Positions 53,103 to 62,049 of a stretch of DNA of 64,000 nucleotides are shown here, piece after piece. The notes beneath the pieces are model-generated. The model was not told the origin of the DNA, searched no databases, and was given only the letters and a program-made list of their open reading frames with translations. The translations under genes and the position numbers were made by a program. Numbering within the stretch: position 1 is the stretch's first letter; each line of letters opens with the position of its first letter. This DNA comes from an uncultured Spirochaetota bacterium (GTDB taxonomy: Bacteria; Spirochaetota; Spirochaetia; JAFGXN01), in assembly GCA_944388995.1 (NCBI GenBank), contig CALXKN010000003.1, positions 81,843-145,842 of the forward strand, written 5' to 3'.

Positions 53103-54842
53103 GTGGAAAGAAGAATGAAAGGGAGAACGCTGCCTTTCGCCGTTTTTTTCCTGTTTCTCTCCCTCTTCGCCTTCGGTGAGAAGAAAAGCTACACCGAGGT
53201 GATTACCACCGATCCCCTTGTCGAAAAAGGGCTTTCGGTCTCCGCGGGGAAGAGAATCGGCGTTTGGCGGCCTCCGACAGAAAAAAAAGAGCTCCCGACT
53301 GACCGAAAAATTACATTGGAAGATTTGATTGAGCATGCGCTGACAAACAATGCTGAATTGGGGCAGATGCGCTCGGAGGTTAATCAGGCTAAAATCGGCG
53401 TTATGGGGGCGAAGGCCAACTATTTCCCCAAAGTCGATTTTCAGGCGTCGATGACATGGTTTTTGAATCCGCTGAAAGAGATCGGTTTGAAACAGGGTGA
53501 ATTGGGGATCGTCGAAATTCCCAACGTCGGTTCTGTAATGCTTCCGATGGAGGATTACAGCCTCTATGATGCCCGCGACAATTCGTTTTATCGGTTTGTC
53601 TTTACATTGGAGCAACCGATCTTCACATGGGGAAAAATTCCTGCCGCCGTCAAACTCTATCGGGAAGCCGCTCGGGCTGCTGAGCTGAAGTGCGCCCGCA
53701 AAGAGAGAGAATTGGAAGCATCCGTCAACGGCTATTACTTTTCGATTTATTATTTGAATCAAATTTCAGCCGCATTGGGCGAACAGATGCAGTATTCGGA
53801 TCGGCTGCTGCTTTTAACCCGCTCCAGTTACGAAAACGGATTCATCACCTTGACCGACTTTCAGGACGTTCAAACGAAGGTCAAAGACGTTCAGATTGCC
53901 GATTCGCGCGTTAAAGACAGCTTTAACATGATCCGATACAAATTGATCGCGGCTCTCGGCGGAACGAATATCGATTTGGAAAATATCGATTTTACCGGAG
54001 CGGAAGAGCGGCTGGCGGAGTTTGAAACCGCCGACTGGATGAAAACTCTCGACGAATACGTTTCCCAGGCGAAGGCGGCGAGCGTTGAAATGGATTTATT
54101 GCGCGCTCAGGTTGAAGTTTATGAACAAAAGTATGATATCGCCAAGGCGGACAGCTACTTGAAACCGGCGGTCGGAATGCAGGTTCAGGCAGGATTTTCG
54201 GGAACGGCATTTCCGTTTTTGGAACGCGGCTGGTATACAAGCGGTTCGCCGATTTTAAGCGCTTCGATCGGAATTCAGTCGCGTATTTTGGACGGCGGAG
54301 ACCGTCTTTCGACGATTATGCTCGGCGAACAGGAGCTGCAAAACGCGAAGTATCAGCTTCAGTCCGGGGAATTTACAATCGAATCGACAGTTTCGACTTT
54401 GTACTCGAATATCGAATACAATTACACCAACATTGCGTATTTGAAAGATCAAGAGGCCAATTATCAGCGTTTGGCCGATCGGCAACGGATTCGCTATAAC
54501 GCCGGGCAGCTGCGGGAAATCGATTATTTGCGCAGTCTGATTGAGTATCAGACCAGTCTGATTTCGACGGCGAACGAACGAATCACATTGGTCGGAAATT
54601 ATTTTCAGCTGATGTACTTAATCGATAATGTCGACGGAAAAGACGAGCCGATTGTAACGGAAGAGGTGGTTGACGGAACCGCATCGGCTGAAACCGATTC
54701 CCAGGCGGATGCCGAAAACGCCGCCGAGGCTGCGGCCGAAGCGGTTCCTGAAAACACAGAAGCCGCCGGAAGTACAGCCGAAACTGTTTCCGAGAATGAA
54801 CAAACCGCCGCAGCCGAAACGCCGACTGCTCAGGCGGAGTAA
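53103..54842 (+). CDS. TolC-family outer-membrane efflux protein
   Basis: 579 residues from GTG 53103, behind AAGGAG; ATG 53115 is an alternative. A signal peptide (about 5-25) is followed by an unusual 45-residue N-terminal extension. The duplicated OEP/TolC repeats come next: ITLEDLIEHALTNNAEL starts the first, and long helices with YLKDQEANYQRLADRQRIRYNAG form the second. About 50 C-terminal residues are an Ala/Glu/Thr-rich disordered tail. Together with the adaptor and pump upstream it completes a tripartite system. Confidence 0.9.
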   Translation: MERRMKGRTLPFAVFFLFLSLFAFGEKKSYTEVITTDPLVEKGLSVSAGKRIGVWRPPTEKKELPTDRKITLEDLIEHALTNNAELGQMRSEVNQAKIGVMGAKANYFPKVDFQASMTWFLNPLKEIGLKQGELGIVEIPNVGSVMLPMEDYSLYDARDNSFYRFVFTLEQPIFTWGKIPAAVKLYREAARAAELKCARKERELEASVNGYYFSIYYLNQISAALGEQMQYSDRLLLLTRSSYENGFITLTDFQDVQTKVKDVQIADSRVKDSFNMIRYKLIAALGGTNIDLENIDFTGAEERLAEFETADWMKTLDEYVSQAKAASVEMDLLRAQVEVYEQKYDIAKADSYLKPAVGMQVQAGFSGTAFPFLERGWYTSGSPILSASIGIQSRILDGGDRLSTIMLGEQELQNAKYQLQSGEFTIESTVSTLYSNIEYNYTNIAYLKDQEANYQRLADRQRIRYNAGQLREIDYLRSLIEYQTSLISTANERITLVGNYFQLMYLIDNVDGKDEPIVTEEVVDGTASAETDSQADAENAAEAAAEAVPENTEAAGSTAETVSENEQTAAAETPTAQAE

Positions 54843-54853
54843 ACATCTTTTTT

Positions 54854-54883
54854 AAACGGCTGTCTGAAAGGCGGCCGTTTTTT
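54854..54883 (+). terminator. Terminator of the RND efflux operon
   Basis: AAACGGC (54854-54860) pairs with GCCGTTT (54874-54880) around a 13-base loop and runs into six Ts. It overlaps the end of the convergent gene by two bases. Confidence 0.7.
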
Positions 54884-57773
54884 ACATCCGGACGGAGCGA
54901 ATCGGGTGCCGGAGCTCCTCGTTCCGCAGCAGCGACAGTGCCGAGGCGATGTCAAGTGAAAAGTACGGTTTGAGATCTTCCCGAATATCGAAAACGACAC
55001 CGGCTGAGGTCGGAATTCGGCAGGAAACGCCGACGGTCAACGGAAAAACTGCCTGAGCAAACCCGATTTGAATGTTTAATTCTCCGCCAAGATAGACGTA
55101 ATTACCGAACGCCGCCGTTTGCTCGATCGTATTAAAATTCGCATAAATTTGCGTAAACAAAGCGCCCGAAAACGAGTGAAGGGCTAATGTTGCGAACAGC
55201 GGCGCGTCGACAACCGCAATCGGAAACTGATAGCCGAATGACGCGCTCAAAGCGGCGGTTGTGTTGCGGTCTTCGTATTCGAAGCCGCGCAGCAGCAGCT
55301 GATGCGTCTGGTTGACGTCCGTCGAGGCGGAAAAGCAGATTTCCGAAAAAAACGAATGCGCGCCGGTGATCGGAATCGTTCCCATTACAGCAAAGACGCC
55401 CAGAAAAACCGGCTCTTCGATTTCTCCGATCGGCAACAAAACCGAGGAGTTGAACCCCGCGTAGACGTACTGCGCCAGCGACGGATAACCGCGGAATCCG
55501 CTGTGCCATGAATATTGAAAATCGATATTTTGATTGGAGTAGAGAAAGTGCTCCGATTCAATGCCTCCGGCAGCGGCATTTGCCATTCCGAATGCGTGAA
55601 ACGGTTCAGCCGCCGTCATTGTCCAATAGTGAGTCAATCCGCCGCCGATCTCTGCATGCCACTGACGGTTGGCGAGGGATCGGGTAAAAAGCGGAACCGA
55701 GACCGACAGCGTTTGTGAGAATTCCTGACGGTATTCGGATCCTGTTTCATCCTCGAACAAATTGCCGCCGTTGAGCAGCGAATACGAAAATTTCAGTATC
55801 GAAGCCTCAAACGCGGCGTCAAGAAAAACAGAGGGCTGAAAAACCGAATTCCCTTCAGCCTCAAACGGAAACGACGTCATAAAAAAAACGGAATCGTTTT
55901 TGACAACCGATTGGGCGTACATCAGAAATCCGAAACCGAGCGGATTGGCAAAGCCTCCGACCGGAGAATAATTGATCGGAAACGGTGTCCATCCGACAAA
56001 TTGAGCCGAGTCGATGTATCTTTTGACAGTCAACGATACGCCTGGAAGGGAGGCCGGATCGGGAACCGTCGGCTCAACCGCTGTCGGTTGGACGGTTACA
56101 GTGAGCGCCAGCGTTTCGGGCGCAGCGGCGGTCTCCTCGGCAATTTTTATGACATAGCCGTCAGACGCGTAAGACTGGTAGTAAAATCGGCCGCCGTATC
56201 GGATGCCTGCCAAAACACCGATGCGATCGGAGAGTCGTTTGACGGCTTCACCTCCGTTTTTGGGATTCCGTTCGAACAGTTCGAGCGATCCGCTGCCGTC
56301 TCCGATAAAAAACAGCGATCCGTTTTGATCAAACTCCGGGTAATAAAGCATTCCGCCGTCTTCCGCCGTCAAGAATTCGACAGTTTGTGACTCCCGATCG
56401 AGCACGGCAACGGATTGGACTCCCGCACGGTTGTACGCAAACGCAATCAGGCGGCTGTCCGGCGAAACGGTCGGATGAAAGACGTTGACTTCACCGCCGT
56501 CGAAGAGCGTTTGAACGGCTCCCGTTTTGAGATCAACCGACACAAGACGCGAATACGGTCCGTCCGTTTGAACGGCGGCAGCTGTATTTTCGTCGATGTA
56601 CGCCGGTTGGAAAAGCCGAGCGTTTTTTGTAATCCGCCGCGTTTTTCCGCTTTCGGCACACCATTCAAACAAGTCGGCGACCGAATGAGGATGACCTTCG
56701 ACGGCGTAGTCAATTTCATAGCCCGAATAAAGAATACGGCTGCCGTCAAAAAGAGCGTCGTAATCGTTTGCGTTGGTCAGGGAGGCAAACGCAATCGGCT
56801 GTTCGGCTCCCGTATCGGGATCCAAGAAAACGAAGCGGGACGGATTTTCGTTCGAAGCGTTCTGATAGGAGAGAATGCCTTGGATAGTCGCTACGGGGCG
56901 GCCGTAATCGATGCGGACGCCTTTTGAGAACCGTTCGCCGAGAGGCAGATCATAGAGCGGTTCAAATCGCTCCGAGTAAAACCGAATCATGTCGCGGTAA
57001 AGCGTTTCTGTCGGTTTTCCCGTAACAATTTCAAAAGCCCGATACGGTGCCAGCGGATTCTTTTCCATTTGCCGGTAGAATCGCGCCATGACGTCGTCGC
57101 CGTAAGTTTCAAAGAGATAATTGATCATCATATAACCGACGACGTAAATTCTTCCGTAAGGCTGAATGTACGGATTGTAAGCTGCCTGCTTGAGCGAAGG
57201 CATGGCGTTTTCCGTTATTTGAGCGCGATAAATCATTTCAAAATAAGGATTTCGCCCCCTTCCGCCTTTTGAAAAACGGGTTTCGGTGTACGTTGTGATT
57301 CCTTCGATGACCCAACCGGGTTGAAAGACGGACGGAGCCGGACGCAAAATCGGACCGAAAAATTTTGACAGTTCATAAAGCCATCCGCTTTCCGGTGACA
57401 TGGAGATATAGTGCGTCAGTTCATGGGTAAAAAGCGATCGCAGCCAATTTTCGGTCCGTGCGCCGAGAAAAAAATCACGCGGCGATGTGACGTAGAGATT
57501 CAGATATTCGGGAACGGGGTAGTAGCTTCCGTTGGCTTGATTGACGTCGCTGTGAATAACGACTTTGATTTGCCGCGGTCGATTTTCCAGCAATCCGGCC
57601 AAATTTTCGTAAACCTCTTCAGAAAACGATGCAATTTCCCGCGCCCACCGTTCGTTGTCTTTCTCGAAAATAAAAACGAAGTGTTCCGTTTCAATTTGAT
57701 AACGGGAAACGGACCATGCGGAAAGAGAGGAAGTCAGAAAAATTGCGATTAAAAAGAGACGGAAGAGCTTCAT
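54882..57773 (-). CDS. Secreted metalloprotease-like / beta-propeller / barrel protein
   Basis: 963 residues. A signal peptide (about 1-19) precedes a gluzincin-type domain with zinc motif HELTH (117-121) and Glu157 in WVIEGITTYTE as third ligand, as in peptidase MA families. Residues about 290-570 read like TolB/PD40 beta-propeller blades (SRLIAFAYNRAG, GGMLYYPEFDQNG). The last 350 residues alternate hydrophobic and aromatic strands as in an outer-membrane beta-barrel. It may be an outer-membrane protein with a protease domain on one side. The substrate is unknown. It stands alone, convergent with the efflux operon. Confidence 0.75.
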   Translation of the reverse strand: MKLFRLFLIAIFLTSSLSAWSVSRYQIETEHFVFIFEKDNERWAREIASFSEEVYENLAGLLENRPRQIKVVIHSDVNQANGSYYPVPEYLNLYVTSPRDFFLGARTENWLRSLFTHELTHYISMSPESGWLYELSKFFGPILRPAPSVFQPGWVIEGITTYTETRFSKGGRGRNPYFEMIYRAQITENAMPSLKQAAYNPYIQPYGRIYVVGYMMINYLFETYGDDVMARFYRQMEKNPLAPYRAFEIVTGKPTETLYRDMIRFYSERFEPLYDLPLGERFSKGVRIDYGRPVATIQGILSYQNASNENPSRFVFLDPDTGAEQPIAFASLTNANDYDALFDGSRILYSGYEIDYAVEGHPHSVADLFEWCAESGKTRRITKNARLFQPAYIDENTAAAVQTDGPYSRLVSVDLKTGAVQTLFDGGEVNVFHPTVSPDSRLIAFAYNRAGVQSVAVLDRESQTVEFLTAEDGGMLYYPEFDQNGSLFFIGDGSGSLELFERNPKNGGEAVKRLSDRIGVLAGIRYGGRFYYQSYASDGYVIKIAEETAAAPETLALTVTVQPTAVEPTVPDPASLPGVSLTVKRYIDSAQFVGWTPFPINYSPVGGFANPLGFGFLMYAQSVVKNDSVFFMTSFPFEAEGNSVFQPSVFLDAAFEASILKFSYSLLNGGNLFEDETGSEYRQEFSQTLSVSVPLFTRSLANRQWHAEIGGGLTHYWTMTAAEPFHAFGMANAAAGGIESEHFLYSNQNIDFQYSWHSGFRGYPSLAQYVYAGFNSSVLLPIGEIEEPVFLGVFAVMGTIPITGAHSFFSEICFSASTDVNQTHQLLLRGFEYEDRNTTAALSASFGYQFPIAVVDAPLFATLALHSFSGALFTQIYANFNTIEQTAAFGNYVYLGGELNIQIGFAQAVFPLTVGVSCRIPTSAGVVFDIREDLKPYFSLDIASALSLLRNEELRHPIRSVRM

Positions 57774-57875
57774 TTTTTCAGTTTACAGTCTTTTTTTAAA
57801 AAAATCCAGATGAAATTTTCGAAGAATGCCGATATTTAAAAAAGAAGATTATAATTATTAAAATTTAAAAGATAA

Positions 57876-57905
57876 TTGTACTTTTTTTCATTATTATGAT
57901 AGAAT
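57876..57905 (+). promoter_or_regulatory. Promoter of the Sel1-type gene
   Basis: TTGTAC (57876-57881), 18-base spacer, TAGAAT (57900-57905), in a strongly AT-rich stretch 18 bases before the ATG. Confidence 0.5.
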
Positions 57906-57923
57906 AGCAGAGGGAAGACAAAT

Positions 57924-58241
57924 ATGACAAGTTATTCAGAAAAAGGAAAAGAAGTTTTAAATAGATCGGGATTGTTTCCCGATTATGATGCGGCTTTTTG
58001 GTATTTTCTGAAAGGCGCGCAATCCGGTGAAAAAGACGCATTTTTCATGTTGGCTGAATGTTATTTTCACGGTCTGGGAACGGATAAGGACTTGGACAAA
58101 GCGGATGTCTTCTATCACCTTGCAGAAAAGGCAGGCTGTAAAGTCGATCACATTATTTATGAAAAGATCGAAAACGGCGGCCGCAATTTGACGCAGGAAG
58201 AAATCGATAAAATTGTTGCTGAATTTTATTGCGCCGGGTGA
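57924..58241 (+). CDS. Small Sel1-repeat-like protein
   Basis: 105 residues without signal peptide. The centre matches a single Sel1-like tetratricopeptide repeat: AFFMLAECYFHGLGTDKDLDKADVFYHLAEKAG, described here only by its key positions (Ala, Leu, Tyr, Gly-Gly-type turn and paired helices). Such repeats bind proteins; one repeat alone suggests a small adaptor. GAGGGAAG precedes the ATG. It ends at the stop of the convergent RqcH-like gene with no gap. Confidence 0.75.
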   Translation: MTSYSEKGKEVLNRSGLFPDYDAAFWYFLKGAQSGEKDAFFMLAECYFHGLGTDKDLDKADVFYHLAEKAGCKVDHIIYEKIENGGRNLTQEEIDKIVAEFYCAG

Positions 58242-59642
58242 TTACAAAAGATTTTTCCCCAACAGCCGTTTTAACCGCTCTCGATCTTCTTTAACAAAAA
58301 TATTTTTTTCATGAAACGGAAGAACCGTTCCGATGGGACCGTTCTTCGCTCTCCGTAAATACTTCACCTGCGTGCAGTATAAATCGGCTGCCGCATGGTT
58401 TTTGGCTTTACTGAACCATTTTGCCAATTGCGCTGCGTCAAGAAGAACTTCTTGAGGAACGGTTTCTTTTTTCCCATTTTTGATGAAAACATAGCCGCCG
58501 GGAACGTCCCGTGTGTGAAGCCACCAATCATTTCCTTTTACATGGAAACGAAGCAGTTCGTCATTTTCTTTGCCGCTGCGGCCGACTAAAATCTGCCGAT
58601 CGCCTGAAATAAAAGTCGGAAAGCCTGCGGCGAGTTTCTTTTCGGTCGCGTTGAGATGTGTTTTTTTCAGCGCACCGTGTTGTAAAATTTCCTCGTCGGC
58701 GGCGGTTTCGAAAAAAGAGAGCTCTGTTTTGAGGGCGGCAGCTTCGGTTTGAATTTCGTTGAGGCGCAGAGCAGCCGCAGCCGCGGCGGCTTTTTTCTTT
58801 TTGTACCGTTTATAATATTCCCGACTGTTTTCAACCGATGTCAGCCGCGGATCGAGAGTGATTTCCGTTTTATGTCCGTCGGGGGTTTCGACTGTAACGG
58901 AAGCGGCTCCGGCCGGCTGCGGCGGTAATGAAAGCAGCAGATCGGCTGCCTGTTTTTCCGAGCAGTGAAGGGCGTCGAATTGCGTTTCAGGCAACAGTTT
59001 TTCCGCCAGCCGCCGCAGCTGTTCGAGACGCGCTTCCACCGGGGTTTTCAGCTCCGAGCGCAGCCGTTCGACATCCGGCGTCGGCGTTGTCTTTCGACCG
59101 TAAAAGGCGGCGGCTTGTTCGCCAAAAGTGCCGTCACCGTCAAACGAACGCGGGACGAATTTCCCGGAATCGGTGCTTGCCGGCGGAAGAATCAGAGGCT
59201 CTCCGCCGATTTCTTTTTTGTTCGGACGACGGTAAAATGCATCGAGAATGATTCCTTTTTCATCTACGGCGAGAATGTTGGCCGCCCCCGACCACAGGCG
59301 GACGTATAAATTCGAGACGGTTCCGCCCCGAACGATTTTCAGCCATATAATTCGGTTAAAGTCGATTTGGCGGGACTCTTCGATTCTTCCGCCGTCGATG
59401 CGGCTTTTGAGAAACTGAACAAAACGCTGCGGTTTGCCGTCAGCGGGCGGCTTCCCCATTATCGGAAGCACGGCGGTTTTCCCGTGTCCCAAATAAAAAC
59501 CGACAGAGAATCGCTTATCCCCCGGTCGATACAGCTCAAAAATCAACGATTCGAAATCCGGCTGACGGATTTTTTGGATAAAACATCCTTGAAGATTTAA
59601 TTCCGAGAGGATAAGATCGATTTCAGCGCAGTTGAGAGACAT
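58242..59642 (-). CDS. NFACT-family protein, RqcH-like
   Basis: 466 residues from ATG 59642. The N-terminal NFACT-N domain (about 1-190), a charged coiled coil (about 270-330) and the C-terminal NFACT-R domain (about 350-440, with FHVKGNDWWLHTRDVPGG and the KNHAAADLYCTQVKYLRR region) follow the RqcH/Tae2/FbpA order. RqcH binds stalled 50S-peptidyl-tRNA complexes and adds alanine tails that mark nascent chains for degradation. At 466 residues it is shorter than the usual 550-570, mainly in the middle region. It overlaps the hisC stop by 20 bases. Confidence 0.88.
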   Translation of the reverse strand: MSLNCAEIDLILSELNLQGCFIQKIRQPDFESLIFELYRPGDKRFSVGFYLGHGKTAVLPIMGKPPADGKPQRFVQFLKSRIDGGRIEESRQIDFNRIIWLKIVRGGTVSNLYVRLWSGAANILAVDEKGIILDAFYRRPNKKEIGGEPLILPPASTDSGKFVPRSFDGDGTFGEQAAAFYGRKTTPTPDVERLRSELKTPVEARLEQLRRLAEKLLPETQFDALHCSEKQAADLLLSLPPQPAGAASVTVETPDGHKTEITLDPRLTSVENSREYYKRYKKKKAAAAAAALRLNEIQTEAAALKTELSFFETAADEEILQHGALKKTHLNATEKKLAAGFPTFISGDRQILVGRSGKENDELLRFHVKGNDWWLHTRDVPGGYVFIKNGKKETVPQEVLLDAAQLAKWFSKAKNHAAADLYCTQVKYLRRAKNGPIGTVLPFHEKNIFVKEDRERLKRLLGKNLL

Positions 59643-60696
59643 CGTTGTTCCAGCCGTCAACGGTGCGGAGAAAGACTTTCATCTCTTCCGGCGTACCGAC
59701 AGAAATGCGTACGCGATTGCGGGTTTTCGGGAGATCAAAGTATCGCACAAGAATGCCTTCATCTTTCAGCCGTCGGTAAACGGCTTCTCCCGGCAGCGTC
59801 GGATGGGCCGCAAAGAGAAAGTTGGCAAGCGACGGAAGGACATCCCAGCCCCGTTTGCGCAATTCATCGGCAATCCGTTCCCGTGTTCGGATGACTTCAT
59901 CGCGGCGTTTTTCAAAATATCCGATGTCGCGAAGGGCATCGACGGCGCACTCCTGAGTAAAGCGATTGACTGTATACGAATTGAAGCTGTTTTTTACTTT
60001 TTCCAAAGATTGGATGAGCTTGGGATTGCCGACGGCGTACCCGAGGCGCAATCCGGCCAGCGAACGGCTTTTCGAAAAGGTTCCGGTAATCAGTAAATTC
60101 TCGAATTCTCCGGTTAATTCGACGGCACTCTCTCCGCCGAAATCGATGTATGCTTCGTCTATGATGACAATGCGGTCTTTCGGCCGTGCAGTCAAAATAC
60201 GGCGGATGGTTTTTCTGTCGACGGCAATTCCGGTCGGTGCGTTCGGATTAGGGAAAATAACGCCGGCGTCGGCTTTTGATTCCGTAAAAGATGAAAAGTC
60301 GATCGATAAATCGTTGTTGACGGCTGTTTCTCGGAACGGAAGACCGTAAAAGCGGCAGTAAACCGGGTAAAAGCTGTAGGTCACTTCGGGAAAGAGGACA
60401 GGACCGTTATCCGCGTCAAAAAAGGCAGCAAACGCAAACGAAAGCACTTCATCACTGCCGTTGCCGGTAAAGATGTGAGACGGCGGTACCCGCAGCGTAT
60501 CGGCGAGCGCTTCTTTCAAAACTCGGCAGTCCGGGTCCGGATAGAGGCGGAAGTCTTCGGCATTGATTTTCTTTTTCTGAATCTTCGGACACGGCGGATA
60601 CGGATTTTCGTTCGTATTGAGCTTGATGTATTTTTTGTCCCGCGGCTGTTCCCCGGGCGTGTAGGCCGTCAGCCGGGCAAGGAGTCTTGATTCCAT
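59623..60696 (-). CDS. hisC: Histidinol-phosphate aminotransferase
   Basis: 357 residues of the fold-type I PLP family. Asn-rich LNTNENPYPP at the N-terminus binds substrate, TGNGSDEV holds the cofactor phosphate region, and Lys209 in TFSKSRSLAGLR forms the Schiff base. It converts imidazole-acetol phosphate to histidinol phosphate. It overlaps folC upstream by 28 bases and the RqcH-like gene downstream by 20, so the minus-strand genes from hisD to the RqcH-like gene are one dense unit. Confidence 0.94.
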   Translation of the reverse strand: MESRLLARLTAYTPGEQPRDKKYIKLNTNENPYPPCPKIQKKKINAEDFRLYPDPDCRVLKEALADTLRVPPSHIFTGNGSDEVLSFAFAAFFDADNGPVLFPEVTYSFYPVYCRFYGLPFRETAVNNDLSIDFSSFTESKADAGVIFPNPNAPTGIAVDRKTIRRILTARPKDRIVIIDEAYIDFGGESAVELTGEFENLLITGTFSKSRSLAGLRLGYAVGNPKLIQSLEKVKNSFNSYTVNRFTQECAVDALRDIGYFEKRRDEVIRTRERIADELRKRGWDVLPSLANFLFAAHPTLPGEAVYRRLKDEGILVRYFDLPKTRNRVRISVGTPEEMKVFLRTVDGWNNDVSQLR

Positions 60697-62048
60697 TCGG
60701 ATGCCTCCTGTAAAAAGCGGGAAATCAGGTAAAACGATCCGGTAATTAAAATTCCTCCGTCTTCGAGATTTCTTTTCTTTTTTCCCAGAATTTCTTTTGC
60801 ACTTTGCAGCGCTTTATCAGGATCCGGTTCGAAAACCGTTTTTTTGTTGACAGCGGAAAAAATCCGGTAATCGCGTTCTCCTCCGCCGGAACGGAATCCT
60901 TCGAATTTTGTGACGATGACGGAGGAAAAGAGCTTTCCGATAGCGTTTGCCATCTCTTCGACGTCTTTGTCGGGAGCGGCGGCAAAAATCAGAATTCGTT
61001 TGCCTTTTACGATTTTTTTAAAAGTTTCGGCGGTATATTTTGCGGAATTTTTGGTGTGCGCCGGGTCTGCGATCACGAGCGGTTTTTCGCCGATAATCTG
61101 AAAATGTCCGGGAACCTCCGTTTTTAAAAGAGCCGAGTGAATATGTTTCGGTAAAACGTTTTCGATGAAATCGAGGTGAGAAAGCTGACGGACAGCGAGA
61201 GCGGCTGTAACGGCGTCTTTGGCAAACACATCGCCGATGTTTGCGAGCGTAAACGTCTCCGTCGGTCCGAAGTTCGGTTCAACGATGACCTTTGTTCCTG
61301 AGAGAGAAATTTCGGTTTCGATTTTTTTGATGGAATCGGAGAGATAGGAAATTTCGCTGTTTTTTTCAAATGCGATTTGATTGAGAACCGCTTTAACCTC
61401 TTCTTCCTGATCGACGGATTGAACCGGTACGTTGGCTTTGATGATTCCGCCTTTTTCGGCAGCAATTTTTGCCAAAGAATCCCCGAGCACCGCGGTGTGT
61501 TCCTTTTCGATTAACGTGAGAATGGAAAGCCGCGGGACGATGACGTTAGTCGCATCAAGGCGGCCGCCCAAACCGGTCTCAATAACGGCGTAATCGCATT
61601 TTTCATCCCGAAAAACCAAAAACGCGCACAGTGTCAGCAATTCGAAAACAGTCGGCGGAAAAGCCGCGAACGCTTCTGTTTTCAAAATCGCCGCTTTCTT
61701 GGCTTTGATGCTTTTGACGGCTTTGATGTAAGCGCTGTCGGAAAAAAAGCAGCCGTTGAGTGTGATGCGTTCGCGGTAATCTTTCAAGTGCGGAGAGGTG
61801 TAAAGTCCGGTTTTCACGCCGCACTCCGAAAGAATGGATGCTGCGTAGCGCGCTGTTGTGCTTTTCCCTTTGGATCCGGCGATGTGAACCGATCGAAAGC
61901 TTTTCTGAGGATCTTTGAAGATGCGGCAAAGCGTCTCCATTCGTTCAAGGCGATAAGAACGGTCGTCGCAGACGCCGATTTTTTCATTGTTATAGAAAGA
62001 TTCAATCCATTTAAACGCATCGTCTGCGGTGAGAAATTGAGCGGGCAT
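60669..62048 (-). CDS. folC: Folylpolyglutamate / dihydrofolate synthase
   Basis: 459 residues of the Mur ligase superfamily. The P-loop is GSKGKS at 58-63, followed by GLYTSPHLKDYRERI, the ETGLGGRLDATN segment and a C-terminal ligase domain with ADPAHTKNSA. It adds glutamate to folates in the cytoplasm. Whether it also has dihydrofolate synthase activity cannot be decided by sight. It starts 1 base after the hisD stop and runs 28 bases into hisC. Confidence 0.93.
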   Translation of the reverse strand: MPAQFLTADDAFKWIESFYNNEKIGVCDDRSYRLERMETLCRIFKDPQKSFRSVHIAGSKGKSTTARYAASILSECGVKTGLYTSPHLKDYRERITLNGCFFSDSAYIKAVKSIKAKKAAILKTEAFAAFPPTVFELLTLCAFLVFRDEKCDYAVIETGLGGRLDATNVIVPRLSILTLIEKEHTAVLGDSLAKIAAEKGGIIKANVPVQSVDQEEEVKAVLNQIAFEKNSEISYLSDSIKKIETEISLSGTKVIVEPNFGPTETFTLANIGDVFAKDAVTAALAVRQLSHLDFIENVLPKHIHSALLKTEVPGHFQIIGEKPLVIADPAHTKNSAKYTAETFKKIVKGKRILIFAAAPDKDVEEMANAIGKLFSSVIVTKFEGFRSGGGERDYRIFSAVNKKTVFEPDPDKALQSAKEILGKKKRNLEDGGILITGSFYLISRFLQEASEWNQDSLPG

Positions 62049-62049
62049 A

